In this document: positions 48,250 to 56,236 of the stretch, one piece after another
How the letters are laid out: the number at the start of each line of letters is the position of its first letter
Numbering within the stretch: position 1 is the stretch's first letter
Origin: UBA6109 sp035366835
GTDB taxonomy: Bacteria; Desulfobacterota; Syntrophia; Syntrophales; UBA6109
NCBI GenBank assembly: GCA_035366835.1
Contig: DAOSIS010000008.1
Span: 49,285-113,284 of the forward strand
DNA length: 64,000 nt
Direction of reading: 5' to 3'
Translations under genes and position numbers: made by a program
The notes under the pieces: generated by a model
Database searches by the model: none
Told to the model about the DNA's origin: nothing
The model's input: the letters and a program-made list of their open reading frames with translations, nothing else

Positions 48250-49287
48250 TCAACGACCTTCCATGTGCACGAATGCGTTGGATTTCGCCGAACGTTTTGC
48301 GGCGAAGGCGATCTCGAGGACGCGCGCGGCCTCGGCGACGTCGAGGCAGGTCCGCGTGCGGCCGGCCCGGGAAGCGAGGAAGTGACGCATTTCGTCGACA
48401 TACATGCGGTTGACGTCCCAGGCCCGGGGGGTGCGGAAAGTGCGCCAGCAGCCGTCGCCGGCTGCAAACCAGCGGACGGTCCCGGCCGTGAAGTCCCAGG
48501 CGATCGTGCCCTCCTCGCCGACGATCTTGCAGCGGCGGCTGTAGGCGCGTTGGACGTAGTCGAGGTGGACTTCCCCCACGGCCCCGCGGTTGAAGTACAG
48601 CAGCATCGCCGCCGTGTCCTCCGTCCGCATCTCGAGGCTGCTGAAAATGCCTGCCATGCAGGCGACGGACTTGACCTCGCCGATCAGCCAGCGGATGTAA
48701 TCGATCTCGTGAATGGCGTCGAGGATGACGCCCCCGCCGAGGTCGACGCGCGCGCTGTAGCCGGTCCGGTAGTCTTCGGTCGGGTGCCAGTCCGGCAGGT
48801 ACTGGCCGAATTCGACGCTGGCCGACACCACCCGACCGATCTTCCTCTCCTCCAGGAGCTGTTTCACGCGCACGAGCCCGGGATGGAAGCGCAGATTGCA
48901 TCCCACCATGCTGACGAGGTCGCTTTTCCGCACCAGCCGGGTCAGTTCCCCGATTCCGCCCGTCCGGTCGGAGAGGGGTTTTTCGATGAAGAGGTCGCAG
49001 CCGCGCCGGGCCGCCTCGAGGGCCAGTTCGACGTGCGAAGACGGCGGCGTCGCGATGAGGACGATATCCGGATTCCATTTCCAGGCCGCCGAGAAGCTGG
49101 TTCCGGCCTCGATCCCGAACCGGGCCGCGGTCTCCCGCGCCCGCTCCGTCGCTCCGTCGCAGGCGCGGATGTCCCCCGCGCGCAGGGCGATCAGGTTCGA
49201 GATGTGGCGCTTTCCGATCGAACCGCACCCGATCACGAGGATGCGCGGCCTCTGCGGGTCCTTGGCGCGTACGGATCGGTTCTTCAT
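48250..49287 (-). CDS. Gfo/Idh/MocA-family sugar oxidoreductase
   Basis: 345 residues. N-terminal Rossmann fold (RILVIGCGSIGKRHISNLIA, about 15-34), the family's EKPLS motif (CDLFIEKPLSDRTGG), and a C-terminal substrate domain with DLGGGVILDAIHEIDYIRWL, whose HEIDY is the usual catalytic His-Asp-Tyr area. Members oxidise or reduce sugars with NAD(P). Beside an aminotransferase it could make the keto sugar that is then aminated. ATGA overlap with pseC; only 2 bases from the next gene. It is not part of the standard Pse pathway. Confidence 0.9.
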   Translation of the reverse strand: MKNRSVRAKDPQRPRILVIGCGSIGKRHISNLIALRAGDIRACDGATERARETAARFGIEAGTSFSAAWKWNPDIVLIATPPSSHVELALEAARRGCDLFIEKPLSDRTGGIGELTRLVRKSDLVSMVGCNLRFHPGLVRVKQLLEERKIGRVVSASVEFGQYLPDWHPTEDYRTGYSARVDLGGGVILDAIHEIDYIRWLIGEVKSVACMAGIFSSLEMRTEDTAAMLLYFNRGAVGEVHLDYVQRAYSRRCKIVGEEGTIAWDFTAGTVRWFAAGDGCWRTFRTPRAWDVNRMYVDEMRHFLASRAGRTRTCLDVAEAARVLEIAFAAKRSAKSNAFVHMEGR

Positions 49288-50507
49288 GCCTGCTCCTTGC
49301 CCGCATCGCGGGACGCGGCCCGCCGAACGGCTTCGATCACCCGGCTCAGGTCCTCGTCCGTCATGGCCGGAAAGATGGGGAGGCTGATCAGCTCGTCGTG
49401 GGCGGATTCGGCAACGGGGTAATCGCCGCGCCGGTATCCGTAGCGTTTCGAATAGTAGGGGTGAAGGTGGACGGGCAGGTAGTGGACGTTGGCCCCGATC
49501 CCCTGCTCCCGCAGGAGGCGGAAGAAATTTCCGCGGTCGCCGCCGGCGCCGTTCGCCCGGTAGCGCACCGGGTAGAGATGATAGGCGTGACGTACGTCAG
49601 GCGATGTCGCCGGAATCCGGAGCGTCTCCCATCCCGAGAAGGCCCGATCGTATGCCGCGGCGATCTCACGGCGCCGCGACAGGATGTCCGGAAGCCTGCG
49701 GAGCTGGCTTGTCCCCAGCGCGCACGCGATGTCGCTGAGGCGATAATTGTAGCCGAGGTCCATCATCCCGTATTGCCAGGTCCCGCTCTCCGACCTTTGC
49801 CGGTGATCGGTGTCGATGCCGTGATTGCGGAAACGGCGCATCTTGTCTGCGAGGACGGCGTGGTCCGTCGTAATCATTCCGCCCTCTCCGGTCGTAATGT
49901 GCTTCACGGGATGGAAACTGAAGACGGTGAGGTCCGCGAGCGTTCCCGTCTTTCTTCCCCTGTACTCGGCGCCCAGGGAATGGCAGGCATCGGCGATGAG
50001 GACCAGCCCGTGCCGGTCGGCAAGGGCGCGGAGGGCGTCGTAATCGCAGGGCTGTCCCGCGTAATCGACGGCGACGAGGGCGCGGGTCCGATCGGAGACG
50101 CATTCCTCCGCCGCCGCGGGGTCGAGCAGCAGCGTTGCCGGGTCGACGTCCGCGAAGATCGGATGACCGCCCTGGTAGAGCACGGCGTTGGCCGTGGCGA
50201 CAAACGTCAGCGGCGGGACGATCACGGGATCGCCCGGTCCGATCCCGGCTGCGTACATGGCGGCGTGCAGGGCGGCCGTGCCGCTCGAGACGGCTACGGC
50301 GTATCGGGCCCCGATGGAGGCCGCAAAGGCGTTTTCGAACTCCTCGACGGAAGGTCCCGTTGTCAGCCAGTCCGATTCCAGGACCCGCACGACGGCGTCG
50401 ATGTCGTTCTCGTCGACGGATTGCCGTCCATAGGGAATGACGGGGCTTCTGTCGCAGGGACCGTTCCACTTGGCCCTTCTGGGGATTCTCAAGGGGATGG
50501 TGATCAT
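49284..50507 (-). CDS. pseC: UDP-4-keto sugar aminotransferase PseC
   Basis: 407 residues from ATG 50507 (ATGA overlap with pseB, GGAGCCGGAG upstream). DegT/DnrJ/EryC1 aminotransferase: IPYGRQSVDENDIDAVVRVL (about 24-43), LTTGPSVEEFENAFA, VAVSSGTAALHAAMYAAGIG, IADACHSLGAEYRG (Asp173) and the PLP Lys202 in FSFHPVKHITTGEGG. PseC aminates the 4-keto-altrose made by PseB, using glutamate. Adjacent pseB makes the assignment strong. Confidence 0.93.
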   Translation of the reverse strand: MITIPLRIPRRAKWNGPCDRSPVIPYGRQSVDENDIDAVVRVLESDWLTTGPSVEEFENAFAASIGARYAVAVSSGTAALHAAMYAAGIGPGDPVIVPPLTFVATANAVLYQGGHPIFADVDPATLLLDPAAAEECVSDRTRALVAVDYAGQPCDYDALRALADRHGLVLIADACHSLGAEYRGRKTGTLADLTVFSFHPVKHITTGEGGMITTDHAVLADKMRRFRNHGIDTDHRQRSESGTWQYGMMDLGYNYRLSDIACALGTSQLRRLPDILSRRREIAAAYDRAFSGWETLRIPATSPDVRHAYHLYPVRYRANGAGGDRGNFFRLLREQGIGANVHYLPVHLHPYYSKRYGYRRGDYPVAESAHDELISLPIFPAMTDEDLSRVIEAVRRAASRDAGKEQA

Positions 50508-51859
50508 CTCGCTCCGGCTCCTTCCGCCAGGGGAAGCTCCGCGAAGCCCTCCTCGGCATTGACCATGTTCAGTACGACCTTTTCGTTGAGCCTGTGCAGG
50601 GTGGAGAGGAACTGAGCCGTCGGATCCTTTTCCGCCGACGACCCGCAAATCATCCTGCGCAGTTCACCTACGGAAAGCCATTGATCGTTGCTGTTGCTCA
50701 CGTAGGAGAAGTTTTCAGGGAGAGGATCGCCGCCCTTGTAGTTCTGGCGCTCCCACCAGGGATAGTTGGGAAGGATGACGTACATCCCTTCGTAGGAGAC
50801 GGCGTGGCGTCCCTCCTCTTCCGTAATCAGGACTTCGTGCAGCTTTTCGCCCGGACGGATGCCGGTGTTGATGACCTCGCAATCGGGGGCGACCGCCTCG
50901 GCCAGGTCCGTGATCTTCATGCTGGGGATACGCGGGACGAAGATCTCGCCTCCCTGCATCTGGCAGAAGGCGCGGACGACGAGATCGACGGCCTGGTCGA
51001 GCGTGATCCAGAAACGCGTCATCCGGACGTCGGTGATCGTGATCCTGCCGGTCTTCTTCTGTTCCTTGAACAGCGGGATGACGCTGCCGCGGCTGCCGAT
51101 GACGTTCCCGTAACGGACGCAGCTGAAACGGGTGCCGCGGGAGCCGGAGTAGGAATTGCCCTGGATGAAGAGCTTGTCGGCACAGAGTTTCGTTGCCCCG
51201 TAGAGGTTCACGGGGTTGACGGCCTTGTCGGTGCTGAGCGCCACGACCTTCTTGACCCCGACGTCGATGGCGGCATCGATGATGTTCTCGGCGCCGTGGA
51301 TGTTCGTCTTGACCGCCTCGAAGGGGTTGTATTCGCAGGAGGGGACCTGTTTGAGGGCGGCGGCATGGACGACGAGGTCGCATCCTTCCATCGCCCGCCG
51401 CAGACGGTCCGCATCGCGGACGTCTCCGATGAAGTACCGGACCATCTCTTCCCCGAAGACCTGCCGCATTTCGTGCTGCTTCAGCTCGTCGCGGCTGTAG
51501 ACGCGGAGAACCCGGGGGCGGTAGCGCTCCATCATGACCCTGCAAAAATGTTTTCCGAAGGAACCGGTGCCGCCGGTGATCAAGATCGACTGCTTTTCCC
51601 AATTGATCGTGTCCATGTCCGCATTTCCCTTCTTGAGGATTCGCCGCGCCTGGTCGATGGTGCGGTTGTTGATATGGAGCAGTTCCTTGATCTGCGAAAG
51701 GTTCGTCACGTCCCGCTCCGAATAGCGCCGCTGTCCGCCGGCCGTCCGCCGGGGCCTGACGAATTCGGGAAACTCGCCTTCCCAGAAGCGGATGGTGGAA
51801 GGAGGAACCCCCAAATTCTGGCTGACTTCCTGGATCTTCGACTCTGAACTGGTCTCCAT
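50504..51859 (-). CDS. pseB: MerR-like HTH fused to UDP-GlcNAc 4,6-dehydratase PseB
   Basis: 451 residues in one open frame. Residues about 8-75 are a MerR-type winged helix (IQEVSQNLGVPPSTIRFWEG, then RRTAGGQRRYSERDVTNLSQ). From about 82 the protein is PseB/FlaA1: SILITGGTGSFGKHF (NAD(P) site), ALKQVPSCEYNPFEAVKTNI, and the catalytic STDKA (Asp211, Lys212) with YGATK (Tyr220, Lys224). PseB converts UDP-GlcNAc to the 4-keto-altrose form. An internal ATG at 51616 could also give a PseB-only product (AAGGGA 12 bases upstream). About 40 extra residues follow the normal C-terminus. The HTH could tie glycan synthesis to DNA control. Sigma-54 promoter upstream. Confidence 0.9.
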   Translation of the reverse strand: METSSESKIQEVSQNLGVPPSTIRFWEGEFPEFVRPRRTAGGQRRYSERDVTNLSQIKELLHINNRTIDQARRILKKGNADMDTINWEKQSILITGGTGSFGKHFCRVMMERYRPRVLRVYSRDELKQHEMRQVFGEEMVRYFIGDVRDADRLRRAMEGCDLVVHAAALKQVPSCEYNPFEAVKTNIHGAENIIDAAIDVGVKKVVALSTDKAVNPVNLYGATKLCADKLFIQGNSYSGSRGTRFSCVRYGNVIGSRGSVIPLFKEQKKTGRITITDVRMTRFWITLDQAVDLVVRAFCQMQGGEIFVPRIPSMKITDLAEAVAPDCEVINTGIRPGEKLHEVLITEEEGRHAVSYEGMYVILPNYPWWERQNYKGGDPLPENFSYVSNSNDQWLSVGELRRMICGSSAEKDPTAQFLSTLHRLNEKVVLNMVNAEEGFAELPLAEGAGAR

Positions 51860-51983
51860 GTCCTGCTCCCCGTGAGATGAATTTCCGATTCGGCCCTGCC
51901 TGCGAATGTCGGAGCCGCCTTGGCTGCTCCTTCGGTTTCCCTGTCGTAAAACTTGAATTCAACTTTCAGGTGAACTTCAGAAT

Positions 51984-51999
51984 TGCAAACGATATGCCA
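51984..51999 (-). promoter_or_regulatory. Sigma-54 promoter for the flagellin glycosylation operon
   Basis: On the - strand TGGCATATCGTTTGCA, an exact fit to the sigma-54 consensus (GG at -24, GC at -12). Transcription would begin near 51973, giving a leader of about 114 bases before pseB. The 249 bases between pseB and the CgeB-like gene contain this promoter and no gene I can support. Confidence 0.83.
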
Positions 52000-52108
52000 G
52001 GAAGGTCGATGTCGATTTTTCTGCAATTTCGGCCGGTTGGGGAAAATGGCGTGCGGCCCGGGCGGGGGATGGGAAAATTTTTCCGGTCCGATCCGGTCCC
52101 TGCGACAA

Positions 52109-53170
52109 TCAGAATCCGCGGGTTGGACGGTGCGTCACGGGGCGAACTTCCCCGGCGGACCGGTCTCCGCGCAGCGACTGGATGGCCTCGAGGATCCGGA
52201 CCGCCCGATGCTGGTAGGTGTGCTCGGCCAGGACACGTCTGCGCGCATTGGCGGCGATCGCCTCCCGTTCCGCCGTCGCGGACCGGTAGCGGGCGGCGGC
52301 CTCCATCATGTCGTCCCAGGTTCGTACGGCGACGACCTCGTCGGCGGGATGAAAGTGCAGGGGAAGAAGCGACCGCATATCGGAGATCTGGAAGCAGCCC
52401 ATGCCGGCGAGCTCGAATGTGCGCGGGTTCACGAAGTCGCCGGTGCCGAGGTCCTTCGGGACCATGGAAGAGTGGAGGTTCAGATTGACGGCGGACCGGC
52501 GGTAGACCTCCTGCGCCTCCCGGTCCGTCACGCGCCGGCTTCCGACGATCGTGCCGGGATGGCCGTAGCGGTCCCATTCTTCTCCGTAGATCCGGATGCT
52601 GTCCTTGCCCAGGAGGGACAGGTAGTGGACGCGGTTGGGGTAGGGGGCTCCCACGAAGGACAGCGGAAACGGCGTCGGATCTCCGAGAGAGCGGGGCGGC
52701 AGGCGCCTGTCGTAGGCGGCCGGAAGATACCGAAAATTCCGGCACCCGGCGGCTTCGAGTTCCCGCCGGAAGGGCTCTGTCTGAATCGCGAAGAAGAGGT
52801 CGAAGTGCGGCGCCAGCGTCTTCCAGTAGGGGAAGAGGCGGTAATCTTCCGTGAACCAGTAAGCGAGGACGATGCCGGCCTGGCGGAGCTGCGAGAGGAT
52901 CTGCGGATCCTGGAGCGGTGACTGGGCGATGCCCAGGATGGCCTCGGGACGGAAGGCGAGGACGGTCTCCAGCAGGCGGGTCTTGAGGAGAAGATGAAAC
53001 CGGCCGGTTTCGCCCAGGTCCCCGGAGGCGCGGACTCGTGCGAATTCCCCTGCAAAGCCGCTGTAGTCCAGATGCAGCGCCTGCGCACCCGCGTCGGGCA
53101 TGGCCGCCGCCAGGGCCTCGCCGATCGCCACGGTCCCGCCCTGAATTGCGCCAACGATCAGGATGCGCAC
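52109..53170 (-). CDS. CgeB-family glycosyltransferase-like protein
   Basis: 353 residues from GTG 53170, chosen because CAGGAG lies 9 bases upstream and because the longer frame runs through a hairpin repeat. N-terminal Rossmann-like start (VRILIVGAIQGGTVAIGEAL); the C-terminal half has the CgeB pattern SFVGAPYPNRVHYLSLLG, IRIYGEEWDRYG, VNLNLHSSMVP, VNPRTFELAGMGCFQISD and AEHTYQHRAVRIL. Such proteins are GT-B transferases, seen in flagellar and spore glycan clusters. It is on the same strand as the pse operon but separated from it by the sigma-54 promoter. The sugar and target are not known. Confidence 0.8.
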   Translation of the reverse strand: MRILIVGAIQGGTVAIGEALAAAMPDAGAQALHLDYSGFAGEFARVRASGDLGETGRFHLLLKTRLLETVLAFRPEAILGIAQSPLQDPQILSQLRQAGIVLAYWFTEDYRLFPYWKTLAPHFDLFFAIQTEPFRRELEAAGCRNFRYLPAAYDRRLPPRSLGDPTPFPLSFVGAPYPNRVHYLSLLGKDSIRIYGEEWDRYGHPGTIVGSRRVTDREAQEVYRRSAVNLNLHSSMVPKDLGTGDFVNPRTFELAGMGCFQISDMRSLLPLHFHPADEVVAVRTWDDMMEAAARYRSATAEREAIAANARRRVLAEHTYQHRAVRILEAIQSLRGDRSAGEVRPVTHRPTRGF

Positions 53171-53203
53171 GGCCGGGCTCCTGAATCCAGCAGCGAGCGC
53201 ATT

Positions 53204-53291
53204 CCCCGCGGCTTGCCGCGGGGTAAGCGAGCGAATGATGTTCAAGATCCCTTCCTTGAGGATCGAAGATTCTCCGGAGCTTGCTCCGGAG
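53204..53291. repeat. Pair of CTTG-loop hairpins (REP-like intergenic element)
   Basis: Two perfect 8-bp hairpins with the same loop: CCCCGCGG-CTTG-CCGCGGGG (53204-53223) and CTCCGGAG-CTTG-CTCCGGAG (53272-53291). Between them GATCC..GGATC forms a smaller arm. The block is between the TPR gene and the CgeB-like gene, whose apparent upstream frame passes through it. It resembles dispersed REP/BIME-type repeats, but only one block is in this window. Confidence 0.7.
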
Positions 53292-53378
53292 AGATTCAAT
53301 CCGCCTGTCCGGTTCTCCGTGCCGGGTGCCGTGCGCAGCGGGTGCAGACAAGCGGGATGTTCCCGGGAAGGCAGGGCG

Positions 53379-54119
53379 TCATTTCTTTCGCTCCTCGATG
53401 AAGCGGAAAAGCTTCCGGCCTTCCTGAAAGTCGGGATTGAGTTTCAACGCCTCGCCGATCGCGTCCCTGGCAAGGGGCCAGTTGTCCTGTTCGATGTAGG
53501 CGCGGGCGAGGTTGTAGTGCAGCCCTTCGTCCTTGCCGTACACGGCGATGGCCTTCTTGAAGGCGGCGACGGCGGCGTCATATTCCTTCCGCCGCCGGCA
53601 GGCGATGCCCGCGCCGTTGTATTCCTTCACGAGCAGCGTGATGACCTCGTCGTTGTCGCCGATGGACGCCCTGGCCTCGTCGAACTGCCCTGCGTCCAGC
53701 AGGCGCCTGGCCTCCGCCAGCAGACGTTCGCGTTCCTCGGCGCGGGTGGCGGCCTCCGCCGCCAAAGCGTCATTCTTTTGACCCTCTTCCTTCACGACGG
53801 CCAGGATCTCTTCCTCCTTGATGGTGATCAGCTGCTTGACGAAATCGTAAAGGGTATCGATCTCTCCGTCGCGGAAGGTCACGGGTCCGTAAATATCGAG
53901 AAAGGCCTTGGATTCACTCATTCTTTTTTGGAATGCGTTGACCGCATCGGTGACATCCCGCTTGTCTGCGGGGATCATGGGAGTGGAAATCAGCCTCTCC
54001 AGAAGGTCCTTGAGACGGAGAATGCAGGCGTAGACGTTTCCCTTCTGCAGATGCGCCTGGCAGTCGTTCAGCTTCTTCAGGATGGCCGCAGGCACGTCTC
54101 TGTTGATGACTTCCGACAT
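53379..54119 (-). CDS. TPR-repeat protein of unknown function
   Basis: 246 residues from ATG 54119, placed by GGAAAGGAGGGCAA. The N-terminal half is helical (AILKKLNDCQAHLQKGNVYA, about 13-32; LYDFVKQLITIKEEEILAVV, about 88-107). The C-terminal half has TPR units (AEARRLLDAGQFDEARA, YNGAGIACRRRKEYDAAVAA, FKKAIAVYGKDEGLHYNLAR, AYIEQDNWPLARDAIGEALK). There is no signal or membrane segment. TPRs mediate protein contacts; a role in motility is suggested only by position. Upstream of it, on the other strand, is a sigma-28 promoter. Confidence 0.8.
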   Translation of the reverse strand: MSEVINRDVPAAILKKLNDCQAHLQKGNVYACILRLKDLLERLISTPMIPADKRDVTDAVNAFQKRMSESKAFLDIYGPVTFRDGEIDTLYDFVKQLITIKEEEILAVVKEEGQKNDALAAEAATRAEERERLLAEARRLLDAGQFDEARASIGDNDEVITLLVKEYNGAGIACRRRKEYDAAVAAFKKAIAVYGKDEGLHYNLARAYIEQDNWPLARDAIGEALKLNPDFQEGRKLFRFIEERKK

Positions 54120-54243
54120 TTGCCCTCCTTTCCCTCGGCAGCGAACAGGTTCCGCTCGAAGAGAGTCTCCCCTCGCGATACGGAGAAATACCAGCAAAAA
54201 TGAACAGATCGGAGATTACGGGGATTCGAACAAACTTTTTTTC

Positions 54244-54271
54244 TAAAGTTCCGCTCCGATCCTTCCGATAG
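54244..54271 (+). promoter_or_regulatory. Sigma-28 promoter for the 71-residue gene
   Basis: TAAAGTTC, 12 bases, TCCGATAG, the same form as the fliC and fliD promoters. Transcription would start near 54278, 44 bases before the ATG at 54322. This places the small gene, and perhaps the HD-GYP gene behind it, in the late flagellar regulon. Confidence 0.83.
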
Positions 54272-54321
54272 TATGGACGCTAGGGTGCAAGTTCCGCGCC
54301 TTGGTTGTGAGGAGTGGCATC

Positions 54322-54537
54322 ATGACGATTTCCGCTTATCAGGTAGACAGTGTCATCAAGGCCTACAATAAGCAGAACAAGGTCAAGGTCTGTCAGCCCC
54401 TGACCCAGGAGATCGCACGGTCGGATCGCTATGCCGACACGGTTTCCCTTTCCGGAAAGGACGAGCGTTTGGCGGACGCCTACAACAAGATTTCCTACAG
54501 CGTCCTCGACGTCATCCTGAAGGAACAGGGAAGGTGA
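54322..54537 (+). CDS. Small sigma-28-controlled protein, unknown (weakly FlgM-like)
   Basis: 71 residues from ATG 54322 (GAGGAGTGG upstream). I do not recognise it with confidence. It begins MTISAYQVDSVIKAYNKQNK and has an ADTVSLSGKDERLADAYNKI segment (about 38-57) whose D-x-V-x-LS pattern recalls the FlgM N-terminal part, but the FlgM C-terminal sigma-binding helices are absent. It has no membrane segment. The clear sigma-28 promoter says it acts late in flagellar assembly or in motility. A downstream HD-GYP regulator follows after a 116-base gap. Confidence 0.75.
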   Translation: MTISAYQVDSVIKAYNKQNKVKVCQPLTQEIARSDRYADTVSLSGKDERLADAYNKISYSVLDVILKEQGR

Positions 54538-54653
54538 GGGGCGGCGGGCCGCGACCTGTTGACGAAGAATCGGACTTCTTTGCAGGATTGTCGCATTTCC
54601 TCTTCCGCAGTACACAGTGAAGGATATCTTTGCCCATCCGGGTGGGTGAGTTC

Positions 54654-56147
54654 ATGATCGAGGCGGTATGCGCGGGTAAGGTCGCGGCCAGAAGATACAA
54701 GATTCTTGTGGTGGACGACTATACCCCTTCCCGGCAGATCATCATCGACGCGCTGAATGCGTCGGAAAATTACGACATCAGCGAAGCGGAAAACGGCATC
54801 GAGGCGATGAAGGTCCTGCAGGCCAGGCCGCAGGATCTTGTCATCAGCGACATCATGATGCCCGGCATGAGCGGCATGGATCTGCTCCACCACATCCATG
54901 AAATCGATCCGTCCGTCTGCGTCATCATGATCACGGCTTTTCCGGCCATCGACCTTTCCGTCACGGCGATGAAAAAGGGCGCCGTCGACTTCCTCATCAA
55001 GCCGTTCGACATCAACGACCTGATCTACAAGGTGGACCTCTATCTCCGGGAAAAGGAGATCCTCAACAAGAAGGGGGCCTTCGCCGTCGAAACGGATCGG
55101 GCGCGCCTGATCGAAGCGGGAAAAGACCTGTCCCTGCAGAGCTTCATCTACGACTCCGTCGAAACGATCGGCGGCGACAACGAGCAGATCTTCCAGCGGA
55201 TGGTCGACCTGGCGGTCCGCATCGTGGACGGCGGCTTCTGCGGGCTCTATCTCTACGACAACGACGAGCGGGTCTTCCATCCGAAGATCATCCGGAACTG
55301 CGACGGCAGGGGCATGACCGAGGCGATTCCGCCCGTGCTGCGCGAGATCTGCGAAAGGGTCGTCGAACAGAAGGAAGCGGTCGTGATTCACGCCGAGGAG
55401 GATCCGCTGATCGGCCCTTCCTTCATCTGCGCGCCGTTGAAGATACGGGAAAACGTGCTGGGGGTCCTCTGCATCCGGAAGCGGCGGAACCGGGGCATCT
55501 TCAATACGAAGGACCTTCAGTACATCCTCACGCTGACGAAGCGGTCTTCGCTGAACCTGGAGAACAAGGTCCTCTACGAGAGTATCTACGCCAATGTGAT
55601 GGATACCTTCAAGTCGCTCGTCGCATCCATTCAGATCCGCGACTCCTATACGGAAGAGCACTCGAAGCGTGTGACGGAGATGGCCGTCAAGATCGCCCAG
55701 GCAATGAAGTGTCCCGAGGAGGACATCGAATCCCTGAGGATCGCGTCGATCCTTCACGATATCGGCAAGATCTCCGTGCCGGACAGCGTGCTGCTCAAAC
55801 CGGGGCGTCTCACCGACGACGAGTATGCCGTCATCAAGAAACACCCCGAGGCCGGGGAAGACATCCTGAGTACCGTCCTCCTGTTCGACAGGGTCCGCAC
55901 GGTCATCCGCCATCACCACGAACGATGGGACGGCGAGGGCTATCCGCGGGGTCTCGCCGGCAGGTCGATCCCCTTTCTCTCGCGGATCCTCGCAGTCGCG
56001 GACGCTTTCGACGCCATGACGAACAACCGGCCCTATCGAAAGGCACTGCCCCTCTCGACCGCCCTCGAAGAGCTGCGCCGGAACGGCGGGCGGCAGTTCG
56101 ATCAGCAGATCGTGGAGGCGACGCTTTCCCTCTTCTCCGCTTCGTAA
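54654..56147 (+). CDS. Response regulator with GAF and HD-GYP domains (c-di-GMP phosphodiesterase)
   Basis: 497 residues from ATG 54654 (GGGTGGGTGAG upstream); TTG 54630 with AAGGA is also possible. Receiver domain about 14-130 (YKILVVDDYTPSRQIIIDAL, phospho-Asp in LVISDIMMPGMSGMDLL, Lys in FLIKPFD). A GAF-like domain lies at about 165-300. The HD-GYP domain is at about 320-490 with complete motifs: HDIGKISVPDSVLLKPG and HHHERWDGEGYPRGL. HD-GYP enzymes break down c-di-GMP, which generally favours motility. No partner kinase is adjacent. Confidence 0.93.
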   Translation: MIEAVCAGKVAARRYKILVVDDYTPSRQIIIDALNASENYDISEAENGIEAMKVLQARPQDLVISDIMMPGMSGMDLLHHIHEIDPSVCVIMITAFPAIDLSVTAMKKGAVDFLIKPFDINDLIYKVDLYLREKEILNKKGAFAVETDRARLIEAGKDLSLQSFIYDSVETIGGDNEQIFQRMVDLAVRIVDGGFCGLYLYDNDERVFHPKIIRNCDGRGMTEAIPPVLREICERVVEQKEAVVIHAEEDPLIGPSFICAPLKIRENVLGVLCIRKRRNRGIFNTKDLQYILTLTKRSSLNLENKVLYESIYANVMDTFKSLVASIQIRDSYTEEHSKRVTEMAVKIAQAMKCPEEDIESLRIASILHDIGKISVPDSVLLKPGRLTDDEYAVIKKHPEAGEDILSTVLLFDRVRTVIRHHHERWDGEGYPRGLAGRSIPFLSRILAVADAFDAMTNNRPYRKALPLSTALEELRRNGGRQFDQQIVEATLSLFSAS

Positions 56148-56195
56148 GACGCGGATTCCCCTCGCAGGACAATCCCGCATCTCCCATTGCGCGTC

Positions 56196-56211
56196 TGGCA
56201 CGGAACTTGTT
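56196..56211 (+). promoter_or_regulatory. Candidate sigma-54 promoter for the lytic transglycosylase
   Basis: TGGCACGGAACTTGTT has a perfect -24 half (TGGCACG) and correct spacing, but the -12 element is TTGT where TTGC is expected. Transcription would start near 56223, 14 bases before the ATG at 56237. The single mismatch at a usually fixed base keeps the confidence moderate. Confidence 0.5.
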
Positions 56212-56236
56212 GGATACAGCCGGCGAGGAGGAAAGC

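Noticed and set aside
48248..49306. N-terminal extension of the cytidylyltransferase-aminotransferase frame by 353 codons
   Set aside because: It overlaps the oxidoreductase gene completely and has low-complexity Arg/Gly content; the ATG at 48247 gives the normal domain start.
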